This document shows positions 1 through 6,731 of a stretch of DNA of 10,473 nt, one piece after another (within the stretch, counting starts at the first letter, position 1; each line of letters starts with the position of its first letter). The notes beneath the pieces are model-generated. The model did not search any database. It was not told the DNA's origin and saw only the letters and a program-made list of their open reading frames with translations. A program made the position numbers and the translations under genes. The stretch covers positions 1-10,473 of the forward strand of contig JAFYMQ010000156.1 of the NCBI GenBank assembly GCA_017556565.1. The letters run 5' to 3'. This DNA is from Clostridia bacterium. Lineage in GTDB: Bacteria > Bacillota > Clostridia > Oscillospirales > Butyricicoccaceae.

Positions 1-81
1 GGCCTCGGCTGGGTAGACCTTGACTGCACTTTGTGCAACCGCGGCAAGTGCCGACATTGCGGCGGCGACGGCAAAAAATAA
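1..81 (+). CDS. C-terminal fragment of a Cys-rich, putative zinc-binding protein
   Basis: The reading frame is open from the first base and stops at TAA 79-81, leaving 26 C-terminal residues; the start lies outside the window. The tail contains CTLCNRGKCRHCGGDG, a CxxC-x4-CxxC pattern followed by Gly/Asp, which resembles a small zinc knuckle or one DnaJ-like CxxCxGxG half-repeat. That it is coding is inferred from the ordered cysteine pairs and from the terminator hairpin 16 bases after the stop. The protein's identity cannot be told from this fragment. The gene is convergent with the next one. Confidence 0.5.
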   Translation, partial: GLGWVDLDCTLCNRGKCRHCGGDGKK

Positions 82-97
82 ATAAGCAAAAATAAAC

Positions 98-126
98 CCG
101 ATGTGATAATTTACATCGGATTTTGT
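98..126. terminator. Terminator hairpin between convergent genes
   Basis: CCGATGT (98-104) pairs with ACATCGG (113-119) around an 8-base AT-rich loop. The + strand continues with A and TTTT, then a second T-run at 130-135. It sits between the stop of the + strand fragment and the stop of the minus-strand SLH gene, so it may serve both directions. The minus-strand U-tract is weaker: A-runs interrupted by T lie at 85-96. Confidence 0.65.
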
Positions 127-133
127 GCATTTT

Positions 134-1759
134 TTACTTTATCTTGCTGAGGGAGCGCTCGACTTCTTCTATCAGCCAGTAGGTCTTGTCCAGCGCCTGC
201 TCGGTGCAGCGGTTTATCAGCAGGGCGGCATCGGCGTCGCTGTATTCGGTCTGGCTGCTTTCCACTATCTCCACCTGATCAAACAGTCTGTCGCAGAAGC
301 TTTGCGCGCCCAGCTCGATTATATCGGTCAGGTTGTTTTTGACAAACTGTGCGGCAATGGACTCGGTGGCAGAGGGGGTGTAGCCGTCTACGGTCAGCGC
401 GGCATAGATGCCCGCGGCGGCGGTGTATTCGGGCAGAATGTATACGGTGTTGCCCGACACCAGCAGGGTATAGTCGGTTGCCAGTCCGGAGGGGAAGTGG
501 AGCTTGTCCATCAGGTATATCGCCCAGTTGAAGGCTCTGCCCTCGGGCGCATTGAGCATGATAACGGTGGGGTGCATGTATGCGGCGGCGTTGATAGCTT
601 CGGCAACGTATGTCGGCGAGCGCATCTCAACGTTCACCATAGGTGTCCAGCTGTAGGTCTCAAGCTCGGCGCGGGCGGTGGGAGCGCTCATATCAAGCTG
701 CAAAAACTCGCGGACATCGGCGCTTGTCAGCGCTCTCTGGGCAAGCAGCTTGTAGGTCAGGGTGGTTTTTTCGCCTTTGAGGGTGCAATCCAGCGCGGCA
801 CGGCTGACTATCGCCATGTCAGCTCTCAAAAACTCGCCGGTGTTTACGCCGTCGGGCAATATGCCCACAGAATATGCCAGCGCGTAGGGGTCATCCCACG
901 CAAAGTCGCCGCCCTCGCCGCTTTGGTAGCCCAGAGCGCGGAGCGTCAGGGTCAGGTACTGAGCGGCGGTGACCGTGTCGTATGAGCCGAACATATCTGC
1001 GCTGATACCCTGGGTGATGCCGTAGTAATATGCATAGCCGACATAGGGGGATGCCCATCGGGGCACGTCCGCAAAGGGATGGTCAAGATCGCTTATCAGC
1101 GCTTCCTCCTCTTTGCCCAGCAGACGGATGAGCATGGTCAGCGCCTCGATGCGGTTGGGTGCACGCAGCAGGTCAAAGCCGCTGCCCGTACCCTGCATAA
1201 GACCCAGCTGACCCAGCTGATTGGAGCTGAGGCCCGCGCTTGCGTAATCGTGGTAAGGCTCGCCCAGCAGACCGCAGGAGGTGAGCGTGTTATAAAAAAC
1301 GTTAAAATTATACATATTGTCGGTGACCGTCAGCTTGCGTGTGTCGGCATTGTAGGCAAACACGGCAGGGAAGCTGAAGTTGTTTTTGTCCAGATATTCT
1401 TCCCAGCCCTCAAAAGCGGTCTTGGTATTAAAATAGCCGTACTCGGGAGTATATTTGTTATATTGGTCGATGCCGTAGATAAGCACGTGGTTACTCTCTG
1501 CCCATTGCTTGATCTGGGGCAGAAGCCGGCGGCTGGCTTCGTCGTATCGGCTGTAAAACACCAGAATATAGCTCTCGGAGGTGCGGTCTTTTGCCTGAGA
1601 CAGCATGGCGCTGGCACTGTCAAAGCCGCGATCCTTAAAATACTGACTGTCCATACACAAAGCGCCCGAGTCTCCCTCAAAGGAGGCATAACCGCGCTGA
1701 GGCAGCAAAATCAGGCATACCAGCATGGCAAACAACATTATTATATATCTGCGGCGCAC
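134..1759 (-). CDS. Secreted SLH-domain protein with thioredoxin-like N-terminal region
   Basis: This is a predicted exported cell-envelope protein of 541 residues; its exact function is unknown. GTG at 1757-1759 is chosen as start because AAAGGAGGT lies six bases upstream and the protein then begins with a clean signal peptide: RRR, a hydrophobic stretch at about residues 5-20, and likely cleavage after QRGYA (residue 25). Residues about 62-160 look like a thioredoxin fold (ESYILVFYSRYDEASRR, then a strand-rich segment), but SRYDEAS stands where CxxC would be, so redox activity is unlikely. Residues about 195-345 resemble two or three S-layer homology repeats: FADVPRWASPYVGYAYYYGI, then TAAQYLTLTLRALGY, then a weaker FLRADMAIVSRAAL. 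SLH repeats normally bind pyruvylated secondary wall polymers. The last 190 residues match nothing I recognise. It has its own promoter and appears monocistronic. Confidence 0.85.
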   Translation of the reverse strand: MRRRYIIMLFAMLVCLILLPQRGYASFEGDSGALCMDSQYFKDRGFDSASAMLSQAKDRTSESYILVFYSRYDEASRRLLPQIKQWAESNHVLIYGIDQYNKYTPEYGYFNTKTAFEGWEEYLDKNNFSFPAVFAYNADTRKLTVTDNMYNFNVFYNTLTSCGLLGEPYHDYASAGLSSNQLGQLGLMQGTGSGFDLLRAPNRIEALTMLIRLLGKEEEALISDLDHPFADVPRWASPYVGYAYYYGITQGISADMFGSYDTVTAAQYLTLTLRALGYQSGEGGDFAWDDPYALAYSVGILPDGVNTGEFLRADMAIVSRAALDCTLKGEKTTLTYKLLAQRALTSADVREFLQLDMSAPTARAELETYSWTPMVNVEMRSPTYVAEAINAAAYMHPTVIMLNAPEGRAFNWAIYLMDKLHFPSGLATDYTLLVSGNTVYILPEYTAAAGIYAALTVDGYTPSATESIAAQFVKNNLTDIIELGAQSFCDRLFDQVEIVESSQTEYSDADAALLINRCTEQALDKTYWLIEEVERSLSKIK

Positions 1760-1765
1760 GGCAAG

Positions 1766-1774
1766 ACCTCCTTT
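1766..1774 (-). promoter_or_regulatory. Ribosome binding site that fixes the GTG start of the SLH gene
   Basis: On the minus strand AAAGGAGGT lies six bases before GTG 1759-1757. An in-frame ATG further upstream (1801-1799) has no such site, and the extra 14 residues would bury the signal peptide. The GTG start is therefore preferred. Confidence 0.8.
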
Positions 1775-1810
1775 CTCCGTTAAATGTGTATACTTTGACA
1801 CTTAACAATA

Positions 1811-1839
1811 ATTATATCACATTGCAACCGATAAATCAA
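1811..1839 (-). promoter_or_regulatory. Sigma-A-type promoter for the SLH gene
   Basis: On the minus strand a perfect TATAAT (complement of 1811-1816) is preceded by TTGATT (complement of 1834-1839) with a 17-base spacer. The -35 matches consensus at four of six positions. It lies about 50 bases before the GTG start. Confidence 0.6.
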
Positions 1840-1864
1840 ACATAAATAGGTCTCAAAAACCGAG

Positions 1865-1928
1865 TTTTGCCATAGCTTATATCTACGGACACGCCAAGCT
1901 AAAGGGAAAAAACGGGCAAAGTATTGGC
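1865..1928 (+). other. Possible structured segment in the divergent intergenic region
   Basis: Several nested or competing inverted repeats crowd here: TTTTGCC (1865-1871) with GGCAAAG (1915-1921), TAGCTT (1873-1878) with AAGCTA (1896-1901), and GCCAA (1893-1897) with TTGGC (1924-1928). The third conflicts with the second. The segment lies upstream of both candidate decarboxylase promoters, so if it is transcribed toward them it needs another start site. It matches no riboswitch class I can name with confidence. Confidence 0.25.
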
Positions 1929-1976
1929 CAAAATAAACAAAAACATCTTTACTTTTTTATGTTAGTGTGCTAAACT

Positions 1977-2037
1977 CCATTATAATGGGGTAGGATTTTT
2001 AGTTTGTGATATATTTTGATATAATATATCACTTTTT
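1977..2037 (+). promoter_or_regulatory. Candidate promoter and operator region of the decarboxylase operon
   Basis: Two TATAAT boxes face the decarboxylase operon, at 1981-1986 and 2020-2025. Each lies inside a palindrome. CCATTA-TAATGG (1977-1988) is perfect with no spacer. GTGATATATT (2006-2015) and AATATATCAC (2023-2032) form a perfect 10-bp inverted repeat with a 7-base spacer. The -35 regions are poor (near TATGTT at 1958-1963 and TTTTTA at 1996-2001), which would fit a regulated promoter. The second palindrome is followed by TTTTT, so weak terminator activity is another possibility. Confidence 0.45.
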
Positions 2038-2109
2038 GTGAAAAAACATACCGAGATATTTCATAAATATGCAACACATGCCCAAAAAATCCCCCAAAAA
2101 CGCCAAAAC

Positions 2110-2125
2110 CCCCGAAAAAACGGGG
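2110..2125 (+). promoter_or_regulatory. GC hairpin in the leader of the decarboxylase operon
   Basis: CCCCG (2110-2114) pairs with CGGGG (2121-2125) around six A residues, ending about 36 bases before the oadA start. It follows a stretch of C-runs in A-rich sequence (2080-2110). The T-tract after it is poor, so it looks more like a leader hairpin than a true terminator. Its role is unknown. Confidence 0.35.
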
Positions 2126-2161
2126 TCTTAATATTATAATTGTTTCAAGGAGTGATATACC

Positions 2162-3541
2162 GTGAAATTGAACATTACGGAGACTATGCTGCGTGACGCA
2201 CAGCAGTCGTTGATTGCCACCAGAATGTCCTTCGAGCAGTTCAACGATGCTCTCGAGTTGCTGGACAAAGCCGGCTATTACTCGCTGGAGTGCTGGGGCG
2301 GCGCAACCTTTGACAGCTGCCTGCGTTTTCTGGATGAAGATCCCTGGGAGAGACTTCGCAAGATCCGCGCAACAGTCAAGAACACCAAGCTTCAGATGCT
2401 GCTCCGCGGTCAGAACCTGCTGGGCTACAAGCATTATCCCGATGACGTTGTCCGCGCTTTTGTCCGCAAGAGCGTAGAGAACGGCATCGATATCGTCCGC
2501 GTATTCGACGCACTCAACGACCTGCGCAACATCGAGGTCGCAGTTGACGAGGCCAAGAAGGCCGGCGCTCACGTTTCCGGCGCTCTGTGCTATACCACCA
2601 GCCCCATCCACACTCTGGATATGTTCGTCGAGCTGGGCAAGCAGCTTGAAAAGATGGGCTGCGACTCCATCTGCATCAAGGATATGGCAGGCATCATGTC
2701 CCCCAAGGCTGCTTTCGATCTGGTATCGGCACTCAAGAAGAACGTTTCTCTGCCTGTTGTTGTCCACACCCACAGCACCACAGGTCTGGCAGCCATGGCT
2801 CTGCTCAAGGCTGCTGAGGCAGGCGCAGACGTTATCGACTGTGCTGTTTCCTGCTTCTCCGGCGGCACAAGCCAGCCTCCCACAGAGAGCATGATCTACA
2901 CCCTTGAGGAAATGGGCTTTGAGACCGGCGTTGACGCAAACGTTGTCAAGCAGATCAACGACTACTTCAAGCCCATTCAGGCAGAAGCCATCAAGAGCGG
3001 TCTGCTCAACCCCATCGTTATGAGTACCGATACCGACGCGCTGACCTATCAGGTTCCCGGCGGTATGCTGTCCAATCTGGTTTCCCAGCTGACCATGCAG
3101 AATGCTCTCGACCGTCTGCCCGAGGTTCTCAGTGAGGTACCCCGCGTCCGCGAAGATCTGGGATATCCTCCCCTTGTTACCCCCACCAGCCAGATGGTCG
3201 GCGTTCAGGCTGCACAGAACGTGCTGCTTGGCGAGCGCTACAAGAACGTCTCCAAGGAGATCAAGGCTTATCTGCGCGGCGAGTACGGCACAGCCCCCGG
3301 CAAGATAGACGAGGCTCTGCTGACAAAGGTGATGGGCGACGAAAAACCCATTACCTGCCGCTTTGCCGACCTGCTTGAGCCCGGCATGGAAAAGGCAAAA
3401 GAGGAGATCGGCGACAAGGCAAAGTGCATCGAGGATGTACTGAGCTACGTTGCATTCCCCCAGGTTGCCGAAAAGTTCTTTGACAAGCGCGAAGAAAAGG
3501 CTCGCAACACCGTAAAATACACCATTCAGGCAATAGACTAA
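2162..3541 (+). CDS. oadA: Oxaloacetate decarboxylase alpha subunit (biotin carboxyltransferase)
   Basis: This cytoplasmic subunit transfers the carboxyl group of oxaloacetate to biotin on the separate carrier protein, releasing pyruvate. GTG 2162 is preceded by AAGGAG at 2147-2152. The 459 residues form a TIM-barrel carboxyltransferase followed by the conserved carboxylase domain, without the biotinyl domain that extends many OadA proteins to about 600 residues. Visible motifs are TETMLRDAQQS (Asp12), ECWGGATFD (43-51), LRGQNLLGYKHY, VRVFDALND, IKDMAG (Lys173), VHTHSTTG (His202, His204) and CFSGGTSQPPTESM. Asp, Lys and the two His match the metal-binding and catalytic set known in OadA and pyruvate carboxylase carboxyltransferase domains. 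The neighbouring beta subunit favours a Na+ pump over the pyruvate carboxylase B subunit, which has the same fold. Confidence 0.93.
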   Translation: MKLNITETMLRDAQQSLIATRMSFEQFNDALELLDKAGYYSLECWGGATFDSCLRFLDEDPWERLRKIRATVKNTKLQMLLRGQNLLGYKHYPDDVVRAFVRKSVENGIDIVRVFDALNDLRNIEVAVDEAKKAGAHVSGALCYTTSPIHTLDMFVELGKQLEKMGCDSICIKDMAGIMSPKAAFDLVSALKKNVSLPVVVHTHSTTGLAAMALLKAAEAGADVIDCAVSCFSGGTSQPPTESMIYTLEEMGFETGVDANVVKQINDYFKPIQAEAIKSGLLNPIVMSTDTDALTYQVPGGMLSNLVSQLTMQNALDRLPEVLSEVPRVREDLGYPPLVTPTSQMVGVQAAQNVLLGERYKNVSKEIKAYLRGEYGTAPGKIDEALLTKVMGDEKPITCRFADLLEPGMEKAKEEIGDKAKCIEDVLSYVAFPQVAEKFFDKREEKARNTVKYTIQAID

Positions 3542-3550
3542 AAGGAGGGG
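3542..3550 (+). promoter_or_regulatory. Strong ribosome binding site of the gamma-type subunit gene
   Basis: AAGGAGGGG begins directly after the oadA stop codon and lies six bases before ATG 3557. It marks the start of the small subunit gene within the operon. Confidence 0.75.
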
Positions 3551-3556
3551 ACACAA

Positions 3557-4000
3557 ATGACTGATTTGTTGCTTTCCGCTCCCGTTGTGGACAGTGTGCT
3601 TGCAGGAGCTGACGGCCCCATCGTGACCATCGGCGCATCGGCACCCTCTGGTGTATCCTCTGCCGCAAACATGGGCATCGGCGGTGCAGCAGTTACCGCG
3701 CTGCTTGGCTACTCGGTCGTATTCTTCGGTCTGGTGCTGCTCATGGGCGTTATTGCCCTGTTCGGCAAGCTGATGGCAGGCAAAAAGGCCTCCGCTCCCG
3801 CCGCCGCACCTGCTCCTGCCGCACCCGCCGCCGCTCCCGTTGCCGAAAAGAAGCCCGATATAGGCGTTCGTGACGGTGTCAGAGTGTGCGACCTCAACGG
3901 CGTAGACGACAAGACCGCCGCAATGATCATGGCTATCGTTGCTGACAAAACCGGTATTCCGCTTAATGAACTTCGGTTCATATCCATTAAAGAACTGTGA
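3557..4000 (+). CDS. oadG: Oxaloacetate decarboxylase gamma-type small membrane subunit (OadG family)
   Basis: This small membrane protein of 147 residues probably anchors the alpha subunit and carrier to the beta subunit, as OadG does in known Na+ decarboxylases. It has a polar N-terminal stretch with no clear signal, one membrane segment at about residues 45-70, an Ala/Pro-rich linker at about 78-96, and a C-terminal module (115-147, DDKTAAMIMAIVADKTGIP) of the kind that contacts the carboxyltransferase. Such gamma/delta subunits are usually 80-130 residues, so this one is slightly long, mainly through its roughly 44-residue N-terminal extension. It sits 15 bases after oadA and 11 before the carrier gene. 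Assignment rests on position and architecture rather than strong motifs. Confidence 0.78.
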   Translation: MTDLLLSAPVVDSVLAGADGPIVTIGASAPSGVSSAANMGIGGAAVTALLGYSVVFFGLVLLMGVIALFGKLMAGKKASAPAAAPAPAAPAAAPVAEKKPDIGVRDGVRVCDLNGVDDKTAAMIMAIVADKTGIPLNELRFISIKEL

Positions 4001-4011
4001 GGTAAACTGCT

Positions 4012-4395
4012 ATGAAATACAAAGTAACTCTCAACGGTAAATGCTACGAAGTAGTAGTCGAAAAGGGCGAGGCAGTCTGCGAAGCCGTCTATGACGCACC
4101 CGCAGCCGCCGCCGCACCCGCCGCAGCTCCCGCAGCTGCACCTGCAGCAGCAGCTCCTGCCGCCGCACCCGCTGCCCCTGCAGGCGAAGCCGTTACCGCT
4201 CCCATGCCCGGCACAGTGCTCAACGTCAAGGTGCAGCAGGGTCAGAGCGTCAAGAAGGGCGACGTGCTGGTCATCCTCGAGGCCATGAAGATGGAAAACG
4301 AGATCTCCGCACCCCGCGACGGCGTAGTCTCTCAGATCGTTGCATCCAAGGGCGCAGCAGTAGACACAGGCGCTGCTCTTGTAGTCCTGGCATAA
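4012..4395 (+). CDS. Biotin carboxyl carrier subunit of the decarboxylase
   Basis: The free biotin carrier shuttles CO2 from the alpha subunit to the membrane beta subunit. Its 127 residues show a short N-terminal beta segment ([17 protein letters not shown]), an Ala/Pro linker at about residues 29-58, and a biotinyl/lipoyl domain at 60-127. The latter carries the hallmark EAMKMENEI, with Lys93 as the expected biotinylation site, and APMPGTV near its start. In many OAD enzymes this domain is fused to the end of alpha. Here alpha lacks it and the carrier is a separate gene, as in the methylmalonyl-CoA and glutaconyl-CoA decarboxylases. The ribosome binding site GTGAGG overlaps the stop of the preceding gene, suggesting translational coupling. 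The GC-rich linker repeats near-identical codons and may vary in length between strains. Confidence 0.92.
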   Translation: MKYKVTLNGKCYEVVVEKGEAVCEAVYDAPAAAAAPAAAPAAAPAAAAPAAAPAAPAGEAVTAPMPGTVLNVKVQQGQSVKKGDVLVILEAMKMENEISAPRDGVVSQIVASKGAAVDTGAALVVLA

Positions 4396-4408
4396 GGGGG
4401 CGCAGACT

Positions 4409-5635
4409 ATGGATGTTCTTGCTACCCTGCAAAAGCTTGCTCTTGAGTCGGGCATAGCTGCATTTTTTGCAGAGGGCGGCTGGAAGTTTCTGGTAATGAT
4501 AGTTATCAGCTTCGTGCTGCTCTATCTGGGCATCGGCAAAAAGTTCGAGCCCCTGCTGATGGTCGGTATCGCATTCGGCTGTCTGCTGAGTAATCTGCCC
4601 GGCGGCAATATGTTCCATCAGGAGATGTGGGACGCTTATATCGCGGGCACAGCCTACGTAGTCCCCGCAACCGGTGAGATCATTGAGCATATCGCCTTTA
4701 CCGATATTATTCACTACGGCGGTCTGCTGGATATCTTCTACATCGGTGTCAAAGCCGGTATCTACCCCTCCATCATCTTCCTGGGCGTCGGTGCTATGAC
4801 CGACTTTGGTCCCATGCTTGCCCGCCCCTCCAGCATGCTGATGGGCGCTGCAGCACAGATGGGTGTTTTCGTTGCATTCTTCGGCGCTGTTCTGCTGGGC
4901 TTTGCAGGCAACGTTGCCGCAGCTATCGGTATCATCGGCGGCGCTGACGGCCCCACCGCTATTTATCTGACCACCAAGCTTGCTCCCGCATATCTGGGCC
5001 CCATAGCTATCGCCGCATACTCCTACATGGCGCTTATCCCCCTCATCCAGCCTCCTATAATGAAGCTGCTGACCACCGAGAAAGAGCGCCGCGTCAAGAT
5101 GGAGCAGGCCCGTCCCGTATCCAAGAAGGAGAAGATCATATTCCCCATTCTGGTCGCTACCGTCTGCATCCTGCTGCTGCCCTCCACCGCTCCTCTGTTC
5201 GGCTGCCTGATGCTGGGTAACCTGTTCCGTGAATGCGGCGTTACCGACCGTCTGAGTGACACCGCACAGAATGCGCTGATGAATATCGTCACCATTATGC
5301 TGGGTCTGGCTGTCGGTGCTACCATGGGCGCTGAGCGCTTTTTGTCCTTTGAGACCATCAAGATCATCGTTCTCGGTCTGACCGCGTTTGCTCTGTCCAC
5401 CGTGGGCGGTCTGCTGATGGGCAAGCTGATGTATAAGCTGTCCGGCGGCAAGATCAACCCCCTCATCGGCTCTGCAGGCGTATCTGCCGTACCTATGGCA
5501 GCTCGCGTTTCCCAGATCGAAGGTCAGAAAGCCAACCCCTCCAACTACCTGCTCATGCACGCAATGGCACCCAACGTGGCAGGCGTTATCGGTTCGGCTA
5601 TCGCTGCAGGCTTCCTGCTGGCAGTTTTCGGATAA
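4409..5635 (+). CDS. oadB: Na+-translocating decarboxylase beta subunit
   Basis: This integral membrane subunit decarboxylates carboxybiotin and couples the reaction to Na+ export. The 408 residues, close to the family's usual length, hold many hydrophobic segments. The conserved family IV region is visible as IIGGADGPTAIY (175-186), in which Asp180 corresponds to the known ion-coupling aspartate. The late conserved helix MAPNVAGVIGSAIAAG (386-401) contains the expected Asn389 and Ser396. FLGVGAMTDFGP (124-135) and GSAGVSAVPMAARV are also typical. ATG 4409 lies 13 bases after the carrier stop behind AAGGGGG. It is the last gene of the operon, directly before a strong terminator. The same beta family serves the oxaloacetate, methylmalonyl-CoA and glutaconyl-CoA pumps, so substrate is assigned from the alpha gene. 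Confidence 0.93.
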   Translation: MDVLATLQKLALESGIAAFFAEGGWKFLVMIVISFVLLYLGIGKKFEPLLMVGIAFGCLLSNLPGGNMFHQEMWDAYIAGTAYVVPATGEIIEHIAFTDIIHYGGLLDIFYIGVKAGIYPSIIFLGVGAMTDFGPMLARPSSMLMGAAAQMGVFVAFFGAVLLGFAGNVAAAIGIIGGADGPTAIYLTTKLAPAYLGPIAIAAYSYMALIPLIQPPIMKLLTTEKERRVKMEQARPVSKKEKIIFPILVATVCILLLPSTAPLFGCLMLGNLFRECGVTDRLSDTAQNALMNIVTIMLGLAVGATMGAERFLSFETIKIIVLGLTAFALSTVGGLLMGKLMYKLSGGKINPLIGSAGVSAVPMAARVSQIEGQKANPSNYLLMHAMAPNVAGVIGSAIAAGFLLAVFG

Positions 5636-5701
5636 GGACTGTTTGGTTAACAATTGTTTAATTGTAGCTAAGATGGCTTGATACAATCATAAATATCATA
5701 T

Positions 5702-5740
5702 ATAATAAGACGGTAGAGTACTATCGTCTTATTATTTTTT
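5702..5740 (+). terminator. Rho-independent terminator of the decarboxylase operon
   Basis: A 15-bp stem is formed by 5702-5716 and 5721-5735 with one G-T pair and a 4-base loop, followed by a T-run to 5740. It closes the oadA-oadG-carrier-oadB operon. Its 3' arm and T-run recur at 5948-5966. Confidence 0.85.
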
Positions 5741-5743
5741 GAT
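5722..5743 (+). repeat. Left copy of a 22-bp direct repeat flanking a palindromic element
   Basis: The 3' arm and T-run of the operon terminator (core CGTCTTATTATTTTTT, ending in GAT) recur at 5947-5969 with one extra T. The two copies bracket the palindromic repeat element between them. Confidence 0.75.
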
Positions 5744-5946
5744 GTGCTCTGCCAAACAGTCGGTTTTGCGGGGATCCCGCTGCGCGCTTTTTCGTCCGCG
5801 TCATCTTGAGCGGAGGGCTATGCCCGCAGTCGAACTGCGCAGCAGCACCGAGCACAGCGAGGTGAGATCTCGGACGAAAAAGTTCGACTCGCCCTGCTCG
5901 CTCAGGATGACACGCAAGCGTGTCGCAAAACCCGGCTTTCGACAAT
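5744..5946. repeat. Short interspersed palindromic element, copy 1 (A-B-A'-B' type)
   Basis: This non-coding insert of about 200 bases has GGTTTTGCG (5762-5770) and CGCAAAACC (5924-5932) as near-terminal inverted repeats. Inside, arm A CTTTTTCGTCCG (5787-5798) is perfectly complementary to A' (5871-5882). Arm B (5800-5812) is complementary to B' (5899-5911) at 12 of 13 positions. A small hairpin CGCAGT-cga-ACTGCG (5825-5839) lies between, and GACACGC-aa-GCGTGTC lies at 5909-5924. The order A-B-A'-B' interleaves, so both long stems cannot form as simple nested helices. A related copy lies at about 9955-10094. It resembles the common GTCATTCTGAGCGAAGC-type repeats of gut bacteria; no gene is credible here. 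Confidence 0.75.
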
Positions 5947-5969
5947 TATCGTCTTATTATTTTTTTGAT
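5947..5969 (+). repeat. Right copy of the 22-bp direct repeat
   Basis: This repeats the terminator arm and T-run of 5722-5743 with one added T. Here it lies immediately before the ribosome binding site of the DUF975 gene. It lacks its own local 5' arm but could pair with the upstream arm at 5704-5712. Confidence 0.75.
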
Positions 5970-5984
5970 ATAACGGAGGGAATT

Positions 5985-6731
5985 ATGATCGACAGACCCT
6001 TGCTCAAAACAAACGCCAAGCTGCTGATGCGCAAAGCAGGCTTCAAAATCTTCTGGTACACCCTGTTCTTTATAATCGCGTCCACTGCCGCCGACTATGT
6101 GATTCAGATCAGGCTGCCCAAGCTGTACACCTACATCAACGCAGGCGACCCCGATGGGCTTATAGACTATATCACTACCACCGGCGGCTCGCTTAGACTG
6201 CTGCTTGTGGTGGCAGCCATAATGCTGGTTTACAATCTTTTTGTCGCCATTATCGGTGTGGGCTACAAGCGTACCTGCCTGATGGTCGCTCGCGACGAAA
6301 AGGTGGCTTTCCGCGATATGTTCGAGACCTTTGGCTACTGGGTCAAGATCATCGGCCTGCGTATTGCGGTGGCATTTGTGACCGGTATTGCAACACTGTG
6401 CTTCATCATCCCCGGCATTATCCTCAGCTTTGCCTATGCTCAGGCTGAGTTTGTGCTCATCGACAACCCCGATATCGGTATCATCGAGGCTATGCGCCGC
6501 AGCCGCAAGCTGATGAAGGGATACAAGTTCGAGTTTTTTGTATTCCGGCTCAGTTACATCCTCTGGGATCTGCTGTCCGCGCTGTTTGCCATCACCTACG
6601 TCTACGTGCTGCCCTATGTCACCGTGGGTGAGGCTCTCTTCTATGAGCATCTGTGCGGCTACAGAAACTTCTCCGAGCGCAAAAACCAGCCCGTTCAGGA
6701 TACAGCCGAAGACACCACCGACAAAGAATGA
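5985..6731 (+). CDS. DUF975-family integral membrane protein
   Basis: This membrane protein of 248 residues has unknown biochemical function. ATG 5985 follows GGAGGG (5975-5980). The frame stays open further upstream, but that part is translated palindromic repeat and is excluded. Hydrophobic segments lie at about residues 22-42, 70-93, 122-152 and 188-212. The family signature is visible as CFIIPGIILSFAYAQAEFVL (139-158), then DNPDIGIIEAMRRSRKLMKG (160-179) and the helix KFEFFVFRLSYILWDLL. The C-terminal tail is charged and probably cytoplasmic. The stop overlaps the start of the amidase gene (ATGA), so the two are translationally coupled and may act together at the envelope. The promoter is not clear: the gene follows the upstream terminator and the repeat insertion. 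Confidence 0.85.
   Translation: MIDRPLLKTNAKLLMRKAGFKIFWYTLFFIIASTAADYVIQIRLPKLYTYINAGDPDGLIDYITTTGGSLRLLLVVAAIMLVYNLFVAIIGVGYKRTCLMVARDEKVAFRDMFETFGYWVKIIGLRIAVAFVTGIATLCFIIPGIILSFAYAQAEFVLIDNPDIGIIEAMRRSRKLMKGYKFEFFVFRLSYILWDLLSALFAITYVYVLPYVTVGEALFYEHLCGYRNFSERKNQPVQDTAEDTTDKE

Noticed and set aside
1760..1801. ATG at 1801 as start of the SLH protein
   Set aside because: It would place a strong ribosome binding site inside the gene and add 14 residues before the signal peptide.
1887..1928. c-di-GMP-I riboswitch
   Set aside because: Only a GACGCAAAGC-like core is suggested. The flanking helices, GNRA loop and receptor cannot be found.
1970..3556. Long minus-strand open frame opposite oadA
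   Set aside because: It mirrors the codon bias of oadA, its product has no recognisable domain, and oadA's motifs are unmistakable. The same holds for the frames opposite oadB (4271-5686) and the lipoprotein gene (8052-9569).
2162..5635. Methylmalonyl-CoA or glutaconyl-CoA decarboxylase operon
   Set aside because: The alpha subunit has the TIM-barrel HMGL-like carboxyltransferase motifs of OadA/PycB, not the crotonase-like acyl-CoA carboxyltransferase fold.
5739..5984. In-frame N-terminal extension of the DUF975 protein
   Set aside because: It is translated palindromic repeat and direct repeat sequence. The ribosome binding site at 5975-5980 and the family's usual start support ATG 5985.
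6653..6727. Upstream in-frame start for the amidase
   Set aside because: It lies within the DUF975 gene without a ribosome binding site, and the MKKKK signal-anchor at 6728 is a natural N-terminus.
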